From contig NC_134138.1 in assembly GCF_033958435.1 (NCBI RefSeq), forward strand, positions 27,310,598 to 27,374,597: a stretch of DNA of 64,000 nucleotides. The letters run 5' to 3'. The notes below the pieces were generated by a model. The model ran no database searches, had not been told where the DNA came from, and saw only the letters and a program-made list of their open reading frames with translations. The stretch is from Carettochelys insculpta (lineage: Eukaryota > Chordata > Testudines > Carettochelyidae). The translations under genes and the position numbers were made by a program. Positions 1 to 12,097 of the stretch are shown here, piece after piece (within the stretch, counting starts at the first letter, position 1; each line of letters starts with the position of its first letter).

Positions 1-1389
1 GTCATGTGGCCAGCAATCCCTTCCAGAAGACCCAGTGAGACATTCTATTAAAGGCCCCCCCTCCCCTCCGATGCCCATTCCATGCCCATGCTGAGGCATG
101 CCTACCTCTATGAGGGGCAGCACAGCTGCCAGAGTAGGGCTCCAGCACTTCCTGGGAGACACAGCCCTCTATCCAGTGAGCCATGGTGCCAGAGAAGTCC
201 TTGGGTTTGCATTGGCCCTGGCCCAATGCAGAGGTGCTTCAGCACCTGCAGCACCTCCTCACAGCTGTCTGCCTCCTTCTCAGGGAGGGCAAGCCTTCTG
301 CCACTTTCAAGGAACTTGCTATGGCTGGCTGGACAGTCACACCCATGCCTGTGTTACTCACACAAATTCTCATCCCTTCCACACCCAGGGACATACACAC
401 CTTTACCCAATCCATAGGGCTCAAGGCATGACCCTGTAAATTTAGACTTCCACCCTTACCCAATTCCTAGGGCTCAGGGCATAATTCCCTGAAGCTATGC
501 AGGATCTGTGCCACTGAAAAAGCCTTACACAGTAATATTCTTACTCTCTATTTATTTATAATTACCAGAAAGCAGAATACATGCTAAGCCCACAGTGTCA
601 TGCTCACCAGTCCTGATAAGGCAGGCAGGCAGACTTCCACTGTTGGGACAGACAAAGTCACTCTCTGGATGCTGGTTGCTGCACCTCAGGGTCTTGGAGG
701 GCTCTTGGGGGTAAGTCCTTTAGGTGCTCCTTCTTCCCTCCTGTTAGATGTTCTGTTCTTCTCTTTTTTCCCTTTGACGTTCTGTTCTTCTTTCTCCCCC
801 TCTTGATGTTCAGTTCCTCCTCTTTTTCTTCTTGGACCCCAGTTGTTTAGTGAAACTTGAGTCCTGCTTAGCTATACCTGGACCAATTATTTTAGTACAA
901 TTTTACTAACCAATAATAGCCCACGGAAACAGAATTACCTAACCAACCATAACCCACCACCTTAACTGATTTGCACCTAACAAAATTAATTATACAGCAG
1001 GCAAGAGCAATGACAAACCAGACAGAGAACATACAGAAAACAGTAGAAAAGTGAAGACAATCATCAGAGAATGGTGGTTCCACCTCAGCCATTGATAAGT
1101 CGTTGCCTGCCAGACAAAATGCTGTTAATTAAGTTTTCTTTACCCATCTTGTGATTTGTTTAACAGTGGGTGGCACTAGGATGTGGTCTTCTTCTTAACA
1201 GCCTGATATGCTACAATTGTGCTGAAATGTAGATGGAATGTGAGTATGTGACTTGTAGCTTTATGGTTAATGGCTGCTGCTCTTTAGTGTGGCTGCAGAC
1301 AAGCTATAGGCCTCTCAAAATGGCTGGAGAAACCATATTGGTTATACTGTTACACCTGCCCCGCTCTCCTGGGTGGGCACGTAGATATG
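1..1389. other. No gene recognised; left flank of Harbinger A
   Basis: The first 470 bases are fairly GC-rich and open in several frames, but no reading frame resembles a protein I know. From about 480 the sequence becomes AT-rich, with pyrimidine-rich runs around 755-830. The left end of the Harbinger element starting near 1390 probably lies in this stretch, but I could not find a terminal inverted repeat for it. Confidence 0.5.
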
Positions 1390-1396
1390 GAGGCAC

Positions 1397-2690
1397 TGCA
1401 CCAGTTCTGACTGGTGGGACTGGCTGGCCATGGGGCAGTGGGATGACCAGCAGCAGCTCCAGAACTTCTGCATGCAGAAGGACACCTTCCTGGAGCTCTG
1501 TGCCTGGCTTGCAACTGCCATCTGGAGACAGGACACCCAGCTGCGGCTTGCTATCCCCAAGGAGAAACAGGTTGCAGTTGCTCTGTGGAAGCTTGTCATG
1601 CCCAACAGCTACCGCTCGGTGAGAAACGAGTTTGGTGTGGGGAAGTCCACCATCAGGGCCTTCCTCATGCTGATAAGTCACTCCTAGGCTGTAGTCCCTG
1701 CACAGGCGAAGGGGTGTCCTGCCAGAAGGGGACCCTCGGGAAGCAGGGCTGGGGGTATGAGGGTTGGGGGGAAGCCTCGTCCCCAGGGAATGGTGCCATT
1801 GCACCCTTGCACAGACCTGCTGCTGGGAGAGGGTGGCCTTGCGGCGGGCGGGGGAGGCTCCCAGAGATCTTGGGGGGAAAAGGTATGGGCGGGGGCAAGG
1901 GATCCTCCCCAGGGACTCCCTCCCTCAGTCCCTGATGTGTGTTTTCAGTCCCCTCTCTCCGTAGATCATGACAGCCATCCACACCATTCTGCTGTGGAGG
2001 GTGAGCCATAAGGGAGACGTGGATGCAGTTGTGGCCAGATTCGCCTCCCGGGGGTTCCTGAACTGCATCAAGGCCACCAACAGGACCTACATTCCAATCC
2101 ATGCCCCAGGCCATAGCTCAGCCAAGTATATCAACAAAAAGGGGTAGTTCTCCATGGTGCTGGAGGGCCTGCTCGACCACCGTGGGTAATTCACACACAT
2201 TTATGTGGGGTGGGTAGGCCAGGCACATGATAACTGGATGTTCTGCAACTCCAACTGTACTGCAGCTGGCAGTCATTGTGGGGGATGCAGCCTCAACCTC
2301 ATGCCATGGCTCACAAAACCTTACATCAGCCAGCTAAACCCAAGCCACGAACTCTTTAATGCTCGCCTCACCCAGGCCCAGATGCAGGTGGAGTGCATCT
2401 TCAGCTGCCTCAAGGCACACTTTTGGTACCTGCTTACCCTCCTGGATGTGGGGGAGCACAACATCCCCCAAAGATATGACCCCATGTTGTGCCCTACATA
2501 ATGTAGTGGAGGGGAAGGAGGAGACCTTCCTCCTAACGTAGGGGGCAGATGCCAGACATGGGTATGAGCACCTGGGTGCAGCTGTGATCTTCCAGGCCTG
2601 TTACAATGGGGTGTGGATCTGGAAGGCCCTGAGGGAGAGCTTCTGCCATGGTCCCCAAGAAACTTCCACAGGGCCCCTCAGTGGGGGACT
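1397..2690 (+). pseudogene. HARBI1-like Harbinger transposase (family A), broken
   Basis: DDE-superfamily nuclease of the HARBI1 type, which cuts and rejoins the transposon ends. Exon-like part 1 (about 1397-1675) reads SSDWWDWLAMGQWDDQQQLQ, then a helix-turn-helix stretch with VALWKLVMPNSYRSVRNEFG and GVGKSTI. A likely intron follows. Its donor appears decayed (ATAAGT near 1674) and its acceptor AG lies at 1963-1964. Part 2 continues with FASRGFLNC, THIPI-like TYIPIHAPGH, HDNWMF and QVECIFSCLK. The residue expected to be the first catalytic Asp (DGTHIPI in the family) is Asn here, while the second Asp (HDNW) and the Glu (QVEC) are kept. In-frame stops lie at 2145-2147 and 2187-2189, a stretch before LMPWLTKPY is missing, and the frame slips near 2470. 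The function is lost. The nearest relative in the window is the transposase at 52675-54032. Confidence 0.85.
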
Positions 2691-2762
2691 CGGACCCACA
2701 TCTCTACCCTGTCCCACCCACAACCCCTTCCTTTGCCCCTCCCCCTTCCCTAACCCCTGCCC

Positions 2763-2768
2763 AATAAA
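2763..2768 (+). promoter_or_regulatory. AATAAA polyadenylation signal
   Basis: An AATAAA hexamer lies about 70 bases past the last recognisable transposase codons of Harbinger A. Its position matches the hexamer behind the family-B transposase at 54142-54147, so it probably ended the ancestral transposase transcript. Confidence 0.5.
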
Positions 2769-3275
2769 CATGGATGCGGGAGTGGTGCTCAAATACCTGG
2801 CTTGCTTAAACTAAGAAAAATGTGGAAAAGAAATGCTATATTAATTAACTATGTACAATAAAGCAAAGTGCAAAACCAGTGAACTACGTACAGTGGGTGG
2901 TCATGGGATGGGGTGGGGGCATCAGAAAATGCATGGGGGGCTTGGAACAGTGGGTGGAGGGCATCTGAACATTGATGGGGAGGCTTGGGACAGAGGGTGA
3001 GGGGGGCCTCAGTCCATGGTGAGGGTTGGAAGCTGCAAACCCAAGAGTGAGCAGGATCCCAAGTGGCATTGGGCCTCCCACTATAGGTTTGGGGCCCCTG
3101 TCAGGGCTGGGTTGGGGCCAGGAGGAGGGGGAGGTATGGAGTGGTGGGGCTGTGGCAGGGTCTGAGTCAGCATGGTCTATGTCAACAGAACCCCTTGGGA
3201 ATCTGGACGTTCTCGGGGTTTTTGTCAACAAAACCCCAGTTCGGTTTATAAAACCCTCTAGTGTAGATATGGTCT

Positions 3276-4515
3276 TACATGTGAACTGAATCGGCCCCCT
3301 AAAAAGCAGTTATAGCTCCAACTGTACCCATAAGTTACAAATATAGATCACTACCTAACTATCAAGCCCTTGTGCATGACTCATTATTCCACCAAATTAA
3401 TTTGCGCACAACGCCAATTTCATAATTCCTCCTCCTGGAGACATGTAGCACTAAAGCTAACGTTCTTGGTGTAGATGGTGAGTTGCTGACATCAACTGTT
3501 GTTGATTTTCAGAAACTGTTCCACAATGCCGCACACTGGCAGTTAAATCAGTCAAGTGCTTCTGGGGAGGGGACACACCCTTGCCACAAAGGGCACCCTA
3601 TGGATGTGCAAAACCAACTCAATTAGTGCAATGGCTGTAGGTCAATATAACTTATGTTATCTTAATTTTATAGTGTAGATTTGCCCTGAGATAAAAGTGC
3701 TAAAAAGATAAAAAGTGCTTGCTACTAGCACTGGCAGTGTTAAGTTTTCTGAAATCCAATAGTTTACAATGATTTTGTTAAAAATGATCACTCTTAAGTA
3801 GTAGTATTTGCTGTAAAAGGTTAAAGGTTAATTGTGATATGGTATATAATGTGTTTTCGATTACTGTGAGAGAAAGCAAATCAATACTGTGCAGTGCAAC
3901 ACAGCAGTTTGTGACAGAATAATTATCATTCCTCTTCAGTTATTTTTCCTATGGGTCTTAGAAATATTGATTTTTGAATTTGAAAGGAATTATTGCTCCC
4001 CTGCTCCCCTTTTACTGTTTTATTGTTTATTTTATTTTTTATTTTGCTGGAGATTAATTGACAAAAAATAAAATTAGTGGTGCAACTTACAAATGGGGCT
4101 TGGCGTTTGACACCCATATCCTACTGAAATTCAACAAGGCTGGATGACTAACTACCTTCAGAAATGCCTGTGAATCTACCTCTACTGAAGCGGTTCTCAA
4201 AGTTTTTTGGCAGATGGCCCACTGCGCTCAATGCAAACCTTTCTGCAAAACTCCAGCCAACCACTCATGAAGACAAAATGCCTTTGCTTATCTCTAGATA
4301 CCTTAAATACCATATTATTCGTATTAGGCTACTCAAACTATATAACATAAGGGGGTGTATATAACCAGTAAGAAAGGAAATATAATTAATCAAAATCAAA
4401 ATAATTAAACAGATTAAGTGCTTTAAATTTATCATGTTAGGTTACCAAACTTCACGTTAAATAAAGTAAAATCTTGATTTATGCCCAAAACAAAAGGTTT
4501 CAATGTTGTCTTTAT
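3276..4515. other. AT-rich stretch with possible element ends
   Basis: No gene is seen. A phrase near 3666-3680 (TATAGTGTAGATTTGCCC) resembles a Harbinger-type right end. Around 4187-4215, GCGGTTCTCAAAGTTTTTTGGC resembles the left terminus of hAT-type elements, with no matching right end nearby. The rest is AT-rich, with a T-rich tract at about 4010-4060. Confidence 0.35.
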
Positions 4516-4516
4516 T

Positions 4517-5470
4517 GATGGCTGGGGTGAGGAACCTCTTTTGGCTCGGGGCCAGCGATCCACAGAAAGATCAGACAGCAACCACGTAACTGAGAGGCAA
4601 ACTCCCTTCAAAGAAATCAACCCCTCACAACCCTCACTGATGTGGTTCCCAAATGAGGTACCTCGCTCTTCTGGTGCTCCAGCCCCAAAGGAGGGCAAGG
4701 GGGAGAGGAGGGAGGGAAGACTAAGGATCAAGGATTCCCACAGGCCAGATTAACTCTTTTGGGGTCCCAGGGCTAGTAGGTTTTGTGAGCCCCACCCCCC
4801 AGGCTCTGGTGTGAGGCCAAAAATGAGGAGTTCAATGTGTTGGAGGGGATTAGGAATAGCGAGAGGGTGGGAGTTGGGGTGCAGGAGCAGGCTGGGGGTG
4901 GGGTGGGGTGCAGGAGCAGGCCAGTGGAGAGGGTGCATGAGCAAGGGAGGATGCAGTGTTTGGCAGCGGGGGAGGGTGCAGGAGCAGTCTGAAGTGCAGG
5001 GTCTCAGAGCGGGGGTTGCATGAGAGAGATGCAGGTGCAGTGTCTGGGTGTGAGTGGATGGGTGAAGCACTTACCTGGCTTCGTTTCCCCCCACCCCTCC
5101 CCAGCACAGCCTCCCGCTGCTTCCATTGGCTTGATTCCAGAGCTGTGGCCAATGGGAGCAGCAGGGAAAGCCTGCAGGCAGTGCGTCCGTACACAGCTGT
5201 TTCCCCAGCCAGGGGAAGGGAAGCAGCAGCATGTGGAGCCACTTGCTCCCTGCACAAGCTGGATCCAGTGAGGCTGAGGGGTTTCCTCTCCCCCTTCTCC
5301 CCCAACCCGGAAGCAGGAATCCAGCTGTGGTGCTCCAACCTCACGGGGCAGGGGTGTGGGGCTGGAGTGTCAGCCTGCGCTCCCAGCTGCAGGGGGAGCT
5401 CTGAGCCCATGGCCCACTTGAAAGGCAGTTGTGGTCCATTAGTGGTCCAGTGTGAGAATCAGTGTGCTCC
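4517..5470. mobile_element. hAT-like non-autonomous element, remnant
   Basis: The left part (GGCTGGGGTGAGGAACCTCTTTTGGCTCGGGG) resembles the CAGGGGTGGGCAAAC termini common in vertebrate hAT elements. The interior is a G-rich run of repeated GGTGCAGGAGCAGG-like words (about 4860-5040), followed by a CCATTGG...CCAATGG inverted pair (about 5124-5156). The right end (about 5430-5465: GTGGTCCATTAGTGGTCCAGTG, GAGAATCAGTG) looks like a second hAT terminus, so two elements may be fused here. A 247-codon open frame at 4956-5699 crosses this DNA. I regard it as chance, because it has no recognisable domain and both strands are open. Confidence 0.4.
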
Positions 5471-6114
5471 AGTCTTTCACTCCTCTCCTGTCTCCAAAGC
5501 TACAACGGTGCTGGGATTTTTACTGCAGTCCTTGCCCCACTTGTATACAGCTAAAGGCACTGAACCAGTGTTATTTCGTGGGCCTCGTTCTCTTGCACTG
5601 TTTTTACCAAGCTTTGACACTTTACAGTGTGCTTTGGTTTCCTTTCTCAGCAGCAGGCCTGCTGTACCTCAGGGTAACATACTCGAGTGTTGGATCTGAA
5701 TCCATTGGGCTATTTTCGCTTCCCATAAACAGCTGCATAAAAGCAGTGCTACAACAGTGAAATACGTGGCTCAGCAATACTCCTTACTTTGTCATAGGTT
5801 GCTTTTGCCACTCTTTTCCTTCCTGCTCCCAAAGAACTCCAAAAAGGCACGCAAACACTGATCATTCAGCATAAATTGGTTGCCATATGTGTTGCTCATT
5901 TGCCCCTCCTTGCTACCCCTTTGTCTACAAAGAAATGCTGCTATTGTGCTGCTTAAGACCATTAGATTGTGTTTACTGACCTCTGAGCAGACACTCATGG
6001 TATCAACCATCATGTGGCATCCGGGATCTTGAGCATAAGTCTGTCCTAGATCACACATCACTTGACCTAGCTCCCCATGCAGAACAGAATGGCAGACTAT
6101 AATGAATTTCATCC
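5471..6114. other. No gene recognised
   Basis: Mixed-composition unique-looking sequence. Open frames are short and resemble no known family. No repeat was recognised before the CR1 fragment at 6115. Confidence 0.4.
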
Positions 6115-6235
6115 CTAAATCATAGAATCATAGGGCTGGAAGGGACCTCAGGAGATCATCTAGTCCAGCCCCCTGCTTCAAGCAGGATCAAATTCTGCTA
6201 AGTCATCCCAGCCATGGCTTTCGGTTTAATTTACT
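6115..6235 (-). mobile_element. CR1 LINE 3' end fragment
   Basis: TCATAGAATCATAGGGCTGG is followed by AAGGGACCTCAGGAGATCATCTAGTCCAGCC. This is the reverse complement of a CR1 3' end, which terminates in short ATTCTATGAT-like repeats. Only the 3' untranslated tail is left, as is usual for 5'-truncated CR1 copies. No coding part remains. Confidence 0.85.
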
Positions 6236-8378
6236 ATAGGGATTTAGTCATTATTCTTGCCCAGACCCAGGTGTCTCTGAATACAAACAGCTGGCTGATT
6301 GAGAAATAGGTAAAATAGTGTTACATCCCTACAGCAGGCTACTGTTTTGCTGTTATACAACATGATTTTGCACAGTAGAATGCAGTAGTTGTGAGGAATG
6401 GCATTCCAGTGCTGGAACAAGCCAAAAGCAAATTCTCTGGGACTGAATCATCATATCCAGAAGTGTAACCCTGTCTAATCTGCATGAATTGTCTTCCTAA
6501 GTGTGATCACACACAAGGCTGGGGGACACTCGGCTGGTATGTGCTGGTAGCATGGAACAAAGGAGGAATCAGGAGGAGAAGCCATCACACAGCTGAGGGA
6601 AAAAAACAGTTAATTTATTTAAAAGGTTACCAGTTAGCTTTGTTTTCCATAAGAGATGCTAGCATGGGACTATTATACTAAGACAACTATGCCAGCCAGC
6701 TAGCCAACTGCTTGAGGAGTGGGGGTGATCTTCCAGACCTTACTTATGCAGAGTTTTCACTTGGGATAACTCTGAGCCTAGCTGAAATTCAACCCTATAC
6801 CAGCAAAATGTATACCTATCACTAAGCTGAATTTGTGAGCAAACCCTATAAATGTGCTTTACTTGCCGAGACTGCCCAGGATGGAAACCCAGCAAGGAGC
6901 AGGAGCTGGACTATCAGCAGTTGTAGACATGGCTGGCCTTTTACTTCCCTGTTAGGTGGGTCTACAGTGATGGACTGTTTGTTCATCTGGTCAAAACCTG
7001 TAGACTTCCAGAGGACAGATCCCTTGTCTCCTCTTTGGTCTGTGTTGCCCAGAGCATGCTGCTGTCAAACAAATAAAACTGACGTAACAGTGCAGATTGG
7101 CCAGCTGCCTACATGTGATGAATCGTTAGCACCTGCTCTCTCCTGACACAGGTTATAAGTGACGATACAAAGTGCGAGGTAGCTCTGGATCAGGCCCATG
7201 GTCCAGAAATGCAACCAGGGAATCAAAGTTTATGCTTGCAATATCCATAGCTCTGTCAAGACTGGGCTCTCCCTCTGTAGACCCCCTAGAATTGTCCACC
7301 ATTTCTGTCACCAATGGGTGGGAGCACTAGTAGAGAAGTTTCCATTAACCATTGGTTCTTTATGATCACCATGTCATTAACCATGCTCTGAGGTTTAGGG
7401 TTTGATCCTGCAAGGTGCTGAACACTCTCAATGCACATACCGACAGTGGGAAATTACAGAGATGAAAGGCTAGTGTAGAAATAGCTATGAACTCCAAGGA
7501 GGCCAACCTACTCTCAGTATAAGAGTAACTGCAACTACTATTGGTTCATCTTCAGCCTCCTATTCCCTGCAAAAACCTGTTTAGTTTCCTCTCACGTGTT
7601 TCTCCACTATTTATTTCTCCAACTGCCTTTGGCACCTTCTTCTGTACTTTGGTGCCCCTTTGTGCAAAATATCTCCCTTTTCCTTACAAATAGGTCATGG
7701 GTGTTCAGAAAAAGTTGGAAATGTGTCATTTTGGGGGCCAAATCTGCCAGCTTGAGCATCTTTCAGGTGCACGACAAGACTTTTCTTGCAGAAAATAATC
7801 ACTTACAAAGACTTTGCAAATGCAAATTAAGAAGAGGAAATTTACCCCACAGTTGTTGGAGGGCAGGGAGGAAAACACAAATTAACTATTTTTAAAGGTC
7901 TAAAAGAGAAAATATTGTGAGCAGAACAGCTTGCAGAGGGAAACTGGGAGTCTAGGAGGAGTTTTCAAACATAGTAGAACTAAATCAAGGAAACAAGAAA
8001 GTTCCTTTTCACTTACACAGAAGCTCTGTTGAAGGAGAAATACTTGTGGGACACTAGGAATGAATAATGTCAGCATACATACTGCCCAAGCTTGCCCAGT
8101 TTCTAGCTCCCACCTCGTGGCAATTACTGAGAGTGCTAAAAAAGAGTCTCTTTGTCTCTGGAGAAAATATTGCTTTCAAAGACAAGAAAAATTCACATGC
8201 AACCTCTTGCTTTGACACACAGGTCATGACATCAGAAGAATAATGTGAGGACTTGCAAGCCACTGGTTTAATTTAGGAAAGCAAATGCTTTTGGGGTGTA
8301 TGCTGTTTAAGTTACAACCTGCTAACATCCTTTTTACTCAAATCATAGTCCTTCCTTTTGAAAAACTACATATGACCT
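6236..8378. other. No gene recognised
   Basis: About 2.1 kb of AT-rich to balanced sequence. I see no conserved coding pattern and no recognisable repeat boundaries. Open frames are under about 105 codons and look random. Ancient unrecognised repeats are likely. Confidence 0.4.
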
Positions 8379-8464
8379 GTATCAGAGGTAGCCTGTGTTA
8401 GCCTGTACTACAAAAACAAGAAGTCCTGTGGCACCTTATCGATTTTTTTGGAGCATGAGCTTTA
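8379..8464 (+). repeat. Hairpin retroposon-like element, family II, head plus partial arm
   Basis: The head ATCAGAGGTAGCCTGTGTTAG and the first arm (AAGTCCTGTGGCACCTTAT...GGAGCATGAGCTTT) match the hairpin elements at 23945 and 24702. The second arm is absent. Flanking direct repeats were not found. Confidence 0.65.
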
Positions 8465-8732
8465 GTGCCATTGCTAAGGCTGCAGAGTAGATGCCATTTG
8501 CTCTTGTTAGTGGTCTCAGTACCTCTTGGTCACACAAGTTTCTGAGGAATGCTCTGCTTGGTGTTGTGGATTTAATACAGTGTATGCGCATCGAGGATAA
8601 TCACATGTATTCACCTCTTCAACAGGGAATTTATTGTCCAGCCCTGTAGATGTGTCCCTCTCTTTCCTTCTGTTCTGACAGCACAGGTAATCTTAATCCT
8701 AAAAAGAGAATATCAGAGAACTTAATGATTTA

Positions 8733-8865
8733 ATATCAGAGAAGTAGCCATGTTAGTCTGTATCTGCAAAAACAATGACAAGTCCTGTGACAAAGTGGGT
8801 CCTTGCCCAAGAAAGCTTATGTTCCGAAATACCTGTTAGTCTATAAGGTGCCACAGGACTTTTCA
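8733..8865 (+). repeat. Hairpin element, family II, deleted first arm
   Basis: The head (TATCAGAGAAGTAGCCATGTTAGTCTGTATCTGC) is followed by AAGTCCTGTG, which jumps directly into the second arm (ACAAAGTGGGTCCTTGCCCAAGAAAGCTTATG...TCTATAAGGTGCCACAGGACT). Most of the first arm has been lost, so the hairpin is reduced to its base. This is a decayed member of the family best preserved at 24702-24874. Confidence 0.7.
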
Positions 8866-10123
8866 TTGCTTTATATGTGTCCTGAAACTCTTCAGCTAAG
8901 TGGTATGGCTACAGCAGCAATACTTTGCAAAAGAGATGTGTAAATCTATGCCATTTTTAAGGAGTTTTTTTGCTGTCCTGACTGGGATTTGTAAAAGTAA
9001 AACCTTGTTCCACAAGAGAGATGCCAGTATCATAACTCCATGCCGAAATCATGCAGACGTTGGAATGAGCACATTTCCTGACATCTGTTTTGGTAGGTTT
9101 GAGATTGTGTAGCAAGGTTGCCAGTGGGAAAGGGGTGGGAGCCAGGGAAATTTGGAAGGATTTCTGCCACTTAGAGCTGGTGTAATCATACCTCTGACAG
9201 CTGGGAGAAGAGAAGATAGGTTTATGCATTTTGTTGTTTTGCCAGAATCAGCTTCACAGTTTCATCTTAAAACGCCAGCTTGGAAAGGCTGATTCTAGAA
9301 AATTATGCAAAACAGTATTATGTTCCCAGGGGACTGAAGAGCTGGAAAACCCATCTCCCATTTTGGTGAGCATCTTTAACAGAACTCTCCTCGCACTCCA
9401 ACTGCACTCCCTTTCCTAGGCTAACATTATGCGCCTCTAGGACAAAAGTTATTGCTCCCTGACAGCAGCCTTCTGGGCAGAATAAACTGTAGAAAAGGGA
9501 GTGAGTGAGACAGCTTTATTCTAGGCAAGCTGTATGGGAAAGAACAAAGGGGCAGATCCCCTAATACAATAATGTGCATATCCAGAACAGAAGAGGACAC
9601 TCAGGAAAGCAGAGGCATATTTGTTTAAGCCCCTTTGTAGTTCAGATTTCTCGCATGAATTTTTGACCTGGAACTGGGGCTTGTACTCAATGCCGAGTTC
9701 ATAGCTCTGCACCCATCCGATGTGGATTGCTTACTGGAATTCTCCCTGCAGTGATCAGCAATGGTTTTGGAATGGGAGGGTGCTGAAATGAAGAGTGAGG
9801 AGAACGGACAATGTGGAATGCAGGAGAAGGTCTCTTAGGGAGGCGTTTTCTAGTGAACTCTTCCACAGCAGAAACCCTCAGCGCTGCTAGTCTGAAGGAA
9901 AGGCAAAGTTTTAGCAGAATCACAAGTCCTAACTTGAAAAGCAGATGCAATTATATGATTGGGAATGTTGCCAGAAGGAACATTTCAATGTAATCCTTTA
10001 CAGATATTTTTGGAATATAAGTAACCACCTTATCACCTTATGTTGACAGACTTCGTAAGTTTTCTTCTTTTACCTGCTAAGATTGAACTCCCCCACTGGC
10101 AGGGGCTAAGGAAAGGCTTAGCC
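8866..10123. other. No gene recognised
   Basis: Mixed AT-rich sequence with only short, unremarkable open frames. I recognised no repeat or gene here. Confidence 0.4.
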
Positions 10124-10461
10124 CAGGGGTGAGCAAAGTGGGTGGGGCAGACCCCTTCAGGGGGCATGAAATTTCATAAAGGGGGAAGCAGCACTATTGG
10201 CTGCTGAGTCTCAGGCTCATCCTTCTCATTAAAAATGTTGAACTATGGTACTGTTTTATGTATGTGTAGTCACATTTCCATCGCGAATAATGACGTTTTT
10301 ACATTTTACAGACTTACTTTCTAACACATGCCAAAAGGGATTTTCTTATGAACATAACTGAAATTTCCGTTGGTTCACGTTAGACGGGTTGGGGGATGGG
10401 GGAGGGTTGCTAACTGCAGGAACAAAAAGTGGGGCCAACATAAAAAGTTTGCTCACCCCTG
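10124..10461. mobile_element. hAT-type miniature element (about 338 bp)
   Basis: The left end CAGGGGTGAGCAAAG and the right end CTTTGCTCACCCCTG-like (TTTGCTCACCCCTG) form matching terminal inverted repeats of about 14 bases. The 8-bp flanks, GCTTAGCC on the left and GCCTAGAA on the right, are partly alike (5 of 8), as expected for an old 8-bp hAT target-site duplication. There is no coding capacity, so it would have depended on a hAT transposase from elsewhere. Confidence 0.75.
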
Positions 10462-11189
10462 GCCTAGAATCAAGTAATGCTGAAGTCTCATGCTGACTCA
10501 CTGCACCAGGAGAGCTCCATTCTGCGACTCTCAATCATGGGGCATTGATGTGCAGGATGAGTCACCAGCTAATGAGATGGCTTGCACTGGTACCTGCTGC
10601 TCCTTGTGAGCAAGGGCTGCTGAAATGAAAAATGGTTTATATTGAAAATGTGTGCATCTTTCCTCTGGTTCTGGCACATACAGTCCAATAAATGAAAAAT
10701 CCATCTATGGTGGAACTCACCTTTGTGGAGAAAGCTGTCACAAAGCCTGTGCACCACTTATGTGTATACCTCAAACAGAGGTGGGATTGCTGCACATGTG
10801 GACATGCATGATTTTGTGTTTCTACAGTTAGTGAGAATCCTAAGAATAGTGAAGACTCAGCAGCACAGACTCCAACCCAAGATAGCCAACTGCGTAAGCA
10901 CCCAAGGTCCTGAGCAGGCTATCCCGCCCATCCAGTACCTTTGCTGCTCCGACTTTGTTACTATTGGTGCTCACAGTAGCTTGATTAAATTAGCTCACGT
11001 GTCTCTACATGCTGCTGTAATCACACATCTAACCGCAGGCAAGATTTACCCGGAGTTCAGTTTAGCAGGGCTTCACTGATTTCCTGTGCACAGAACTTGA
11101 ACAGCTATTCTCAGTGGAACATCTAGCCTGTATTCAGGAAAGGACACACAATAAGAGTTAGTAAATAAGGCCTTTTTGTTTATGTAAGC
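10462..11189. other. No gene recognised
   Basis: Balanced-composition sequence. A 118-codon open frame at 10723-11079 has no recognisable domain, no nearby promoter-like context and ordinary composition. I do not call it a gene. Confidence 0.4.
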
Positions 11190-11305
11190 TTAAGAACATA
11201 AGCATGGCCATACTAGCAAAGGCCCATCTAGCCCAGTATCCTGTCTTACAACAGTGGCCAATGCCAGATTTCCGAGAGGAAACAGGTATCATAAGATGAG
11301 GTCCT
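11190..11305 (-). mobile_element. CR1-type LINE 3' end fragment
   Basis: TAAGAACATAAGCATGGCCATACTAGCAAAGGCCCATCTAGCCCAGTATCCTGTCTTACAACAGTGGCC is the reverse complement of the alternative CR1 3' end seen at 45300-45400 on the + strand (GGCATTGGCCACTGTTGGAAGACAGGATGCTGGGC). Only the 3' tail is present. Confidence 0.8.
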
Positions 11306-11934
11306 AAAACATAAGCCCAAGTATCACAGGCCTGGTGTAAGGCCTCAGCAACAATGGTCATGACTTTGCTAATATAAAGCAACGTTAAGCTGTGAGCCAG
11401 AGACAAGCCCTGCTCCTAGAACGTGGCATGAACTGGTCTGATATTGCAGAAATACTCATACCTACTACGTACTAGGCAGAGGCTTTAAACACATTCCAGG
11501 GGGATGGTAACAGAACACATCATTAAGAAATGTCTTGGTACCAGCCCCTTCCCCACGGATAACAGGGACAGAGACCCAGGTTCAGGACAGGGTCTAAAAT
11601 GACAACATGGGGGATAGGACCATTTTGATCAAAGCACATACAAGGTAATAGGTGGTATCTAGGTATATCAGAGGGTGGTAAACTGATATGCCAGGAGTGA
11701 TGCTGAACTTGTTTGCTCTATGTATAAAAAATTACTGTAGAGCGGCTGTTCTTATCCTGCTGAGGGAGCAGTGAAGGGTCCTGTCACTAAGTTAGCTAAG
11801 TCATTTGTCATGGGCACACATTCTTGGTACACTGGTAGAGTCTATCAGGTACCATAACTGTGCTTCGCTTTCAGTAAACCAGACCTGGTGCCTTCATCCC
11901 TTACCAGCTTATGTGGTTCTGGGAAGTTCTCTCA
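11306..11934. other. No gene recognised
   Basis: Unique-looking sequence of mixed composition with no open frame or repeat that I recognise. Confidence 0.4.
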
Positions 11935-12097
11935 GGCTATGTCTACACGAGAAGCATCTGTCAACAGAAGTTACTGACGACAGGGAAATCGTGACAGACC
12001 CTCTGCTGACAGAATGCTTTAAGTGTGTAGATATTCCCTGAGTTATGTTGACAGATAGCCCCTTCTATTGACAAAACTCTCTAGTGTAGACCCAGCC
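11935..12097. mobile_element. Miniature Harbinger element, family A
   Basis: The left end GGCTATGTCTACAC and the right end GTGTAGACCCAGCC are inverted repeats (11 or 12 of 14 match). The flanking triplets are TCA and TTA, compatible with a mutated 3-bp Harbinger target duplication. The interior carries CTGTCAACAGAAGTTACTG and TATTGACAAAACTCTCTAGTGTAGA. The latter closely follows the right end of the long family-A copy (3215-3275), so this 163-bp element is probably its internally deleted derivative. Confidence 0.75.

Larger units (their letters stand above)
1390..3275 (+). mobile_element. PIF/Harbinger DNA transposon, family A, decayed
   Basis: A transposase relic (about 1397-2690) is followed by a polyadenylation-type signal at 2763-2768 and a G-rich non-coding tail. 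The right end, near 3250-3275, reads CTCTAGTGTAGATATGGTCT. It resembles the right end of the miniature element at 11935-12097, and both carry TGTCAACAGAA and TTGTCAACAAAAC-like motifs inside that end. The left terminal repeat was not located, so the start given is only where homology becomes visible. Harbinger elements normally encode a DDE transposase plus a separate Myb/SANT protein. I see no convincing Myb gene here, so this copy is either truncated or too decayed to read. Confidence 0.7.

Noticed and set aside
4956..5699. 247-codon open frame on the + strand
   Set aside because: It crosses the boundary of a hAT-like element and unique DNA, its composition follows the G-rich repeat, and no known protein pattern is visible.
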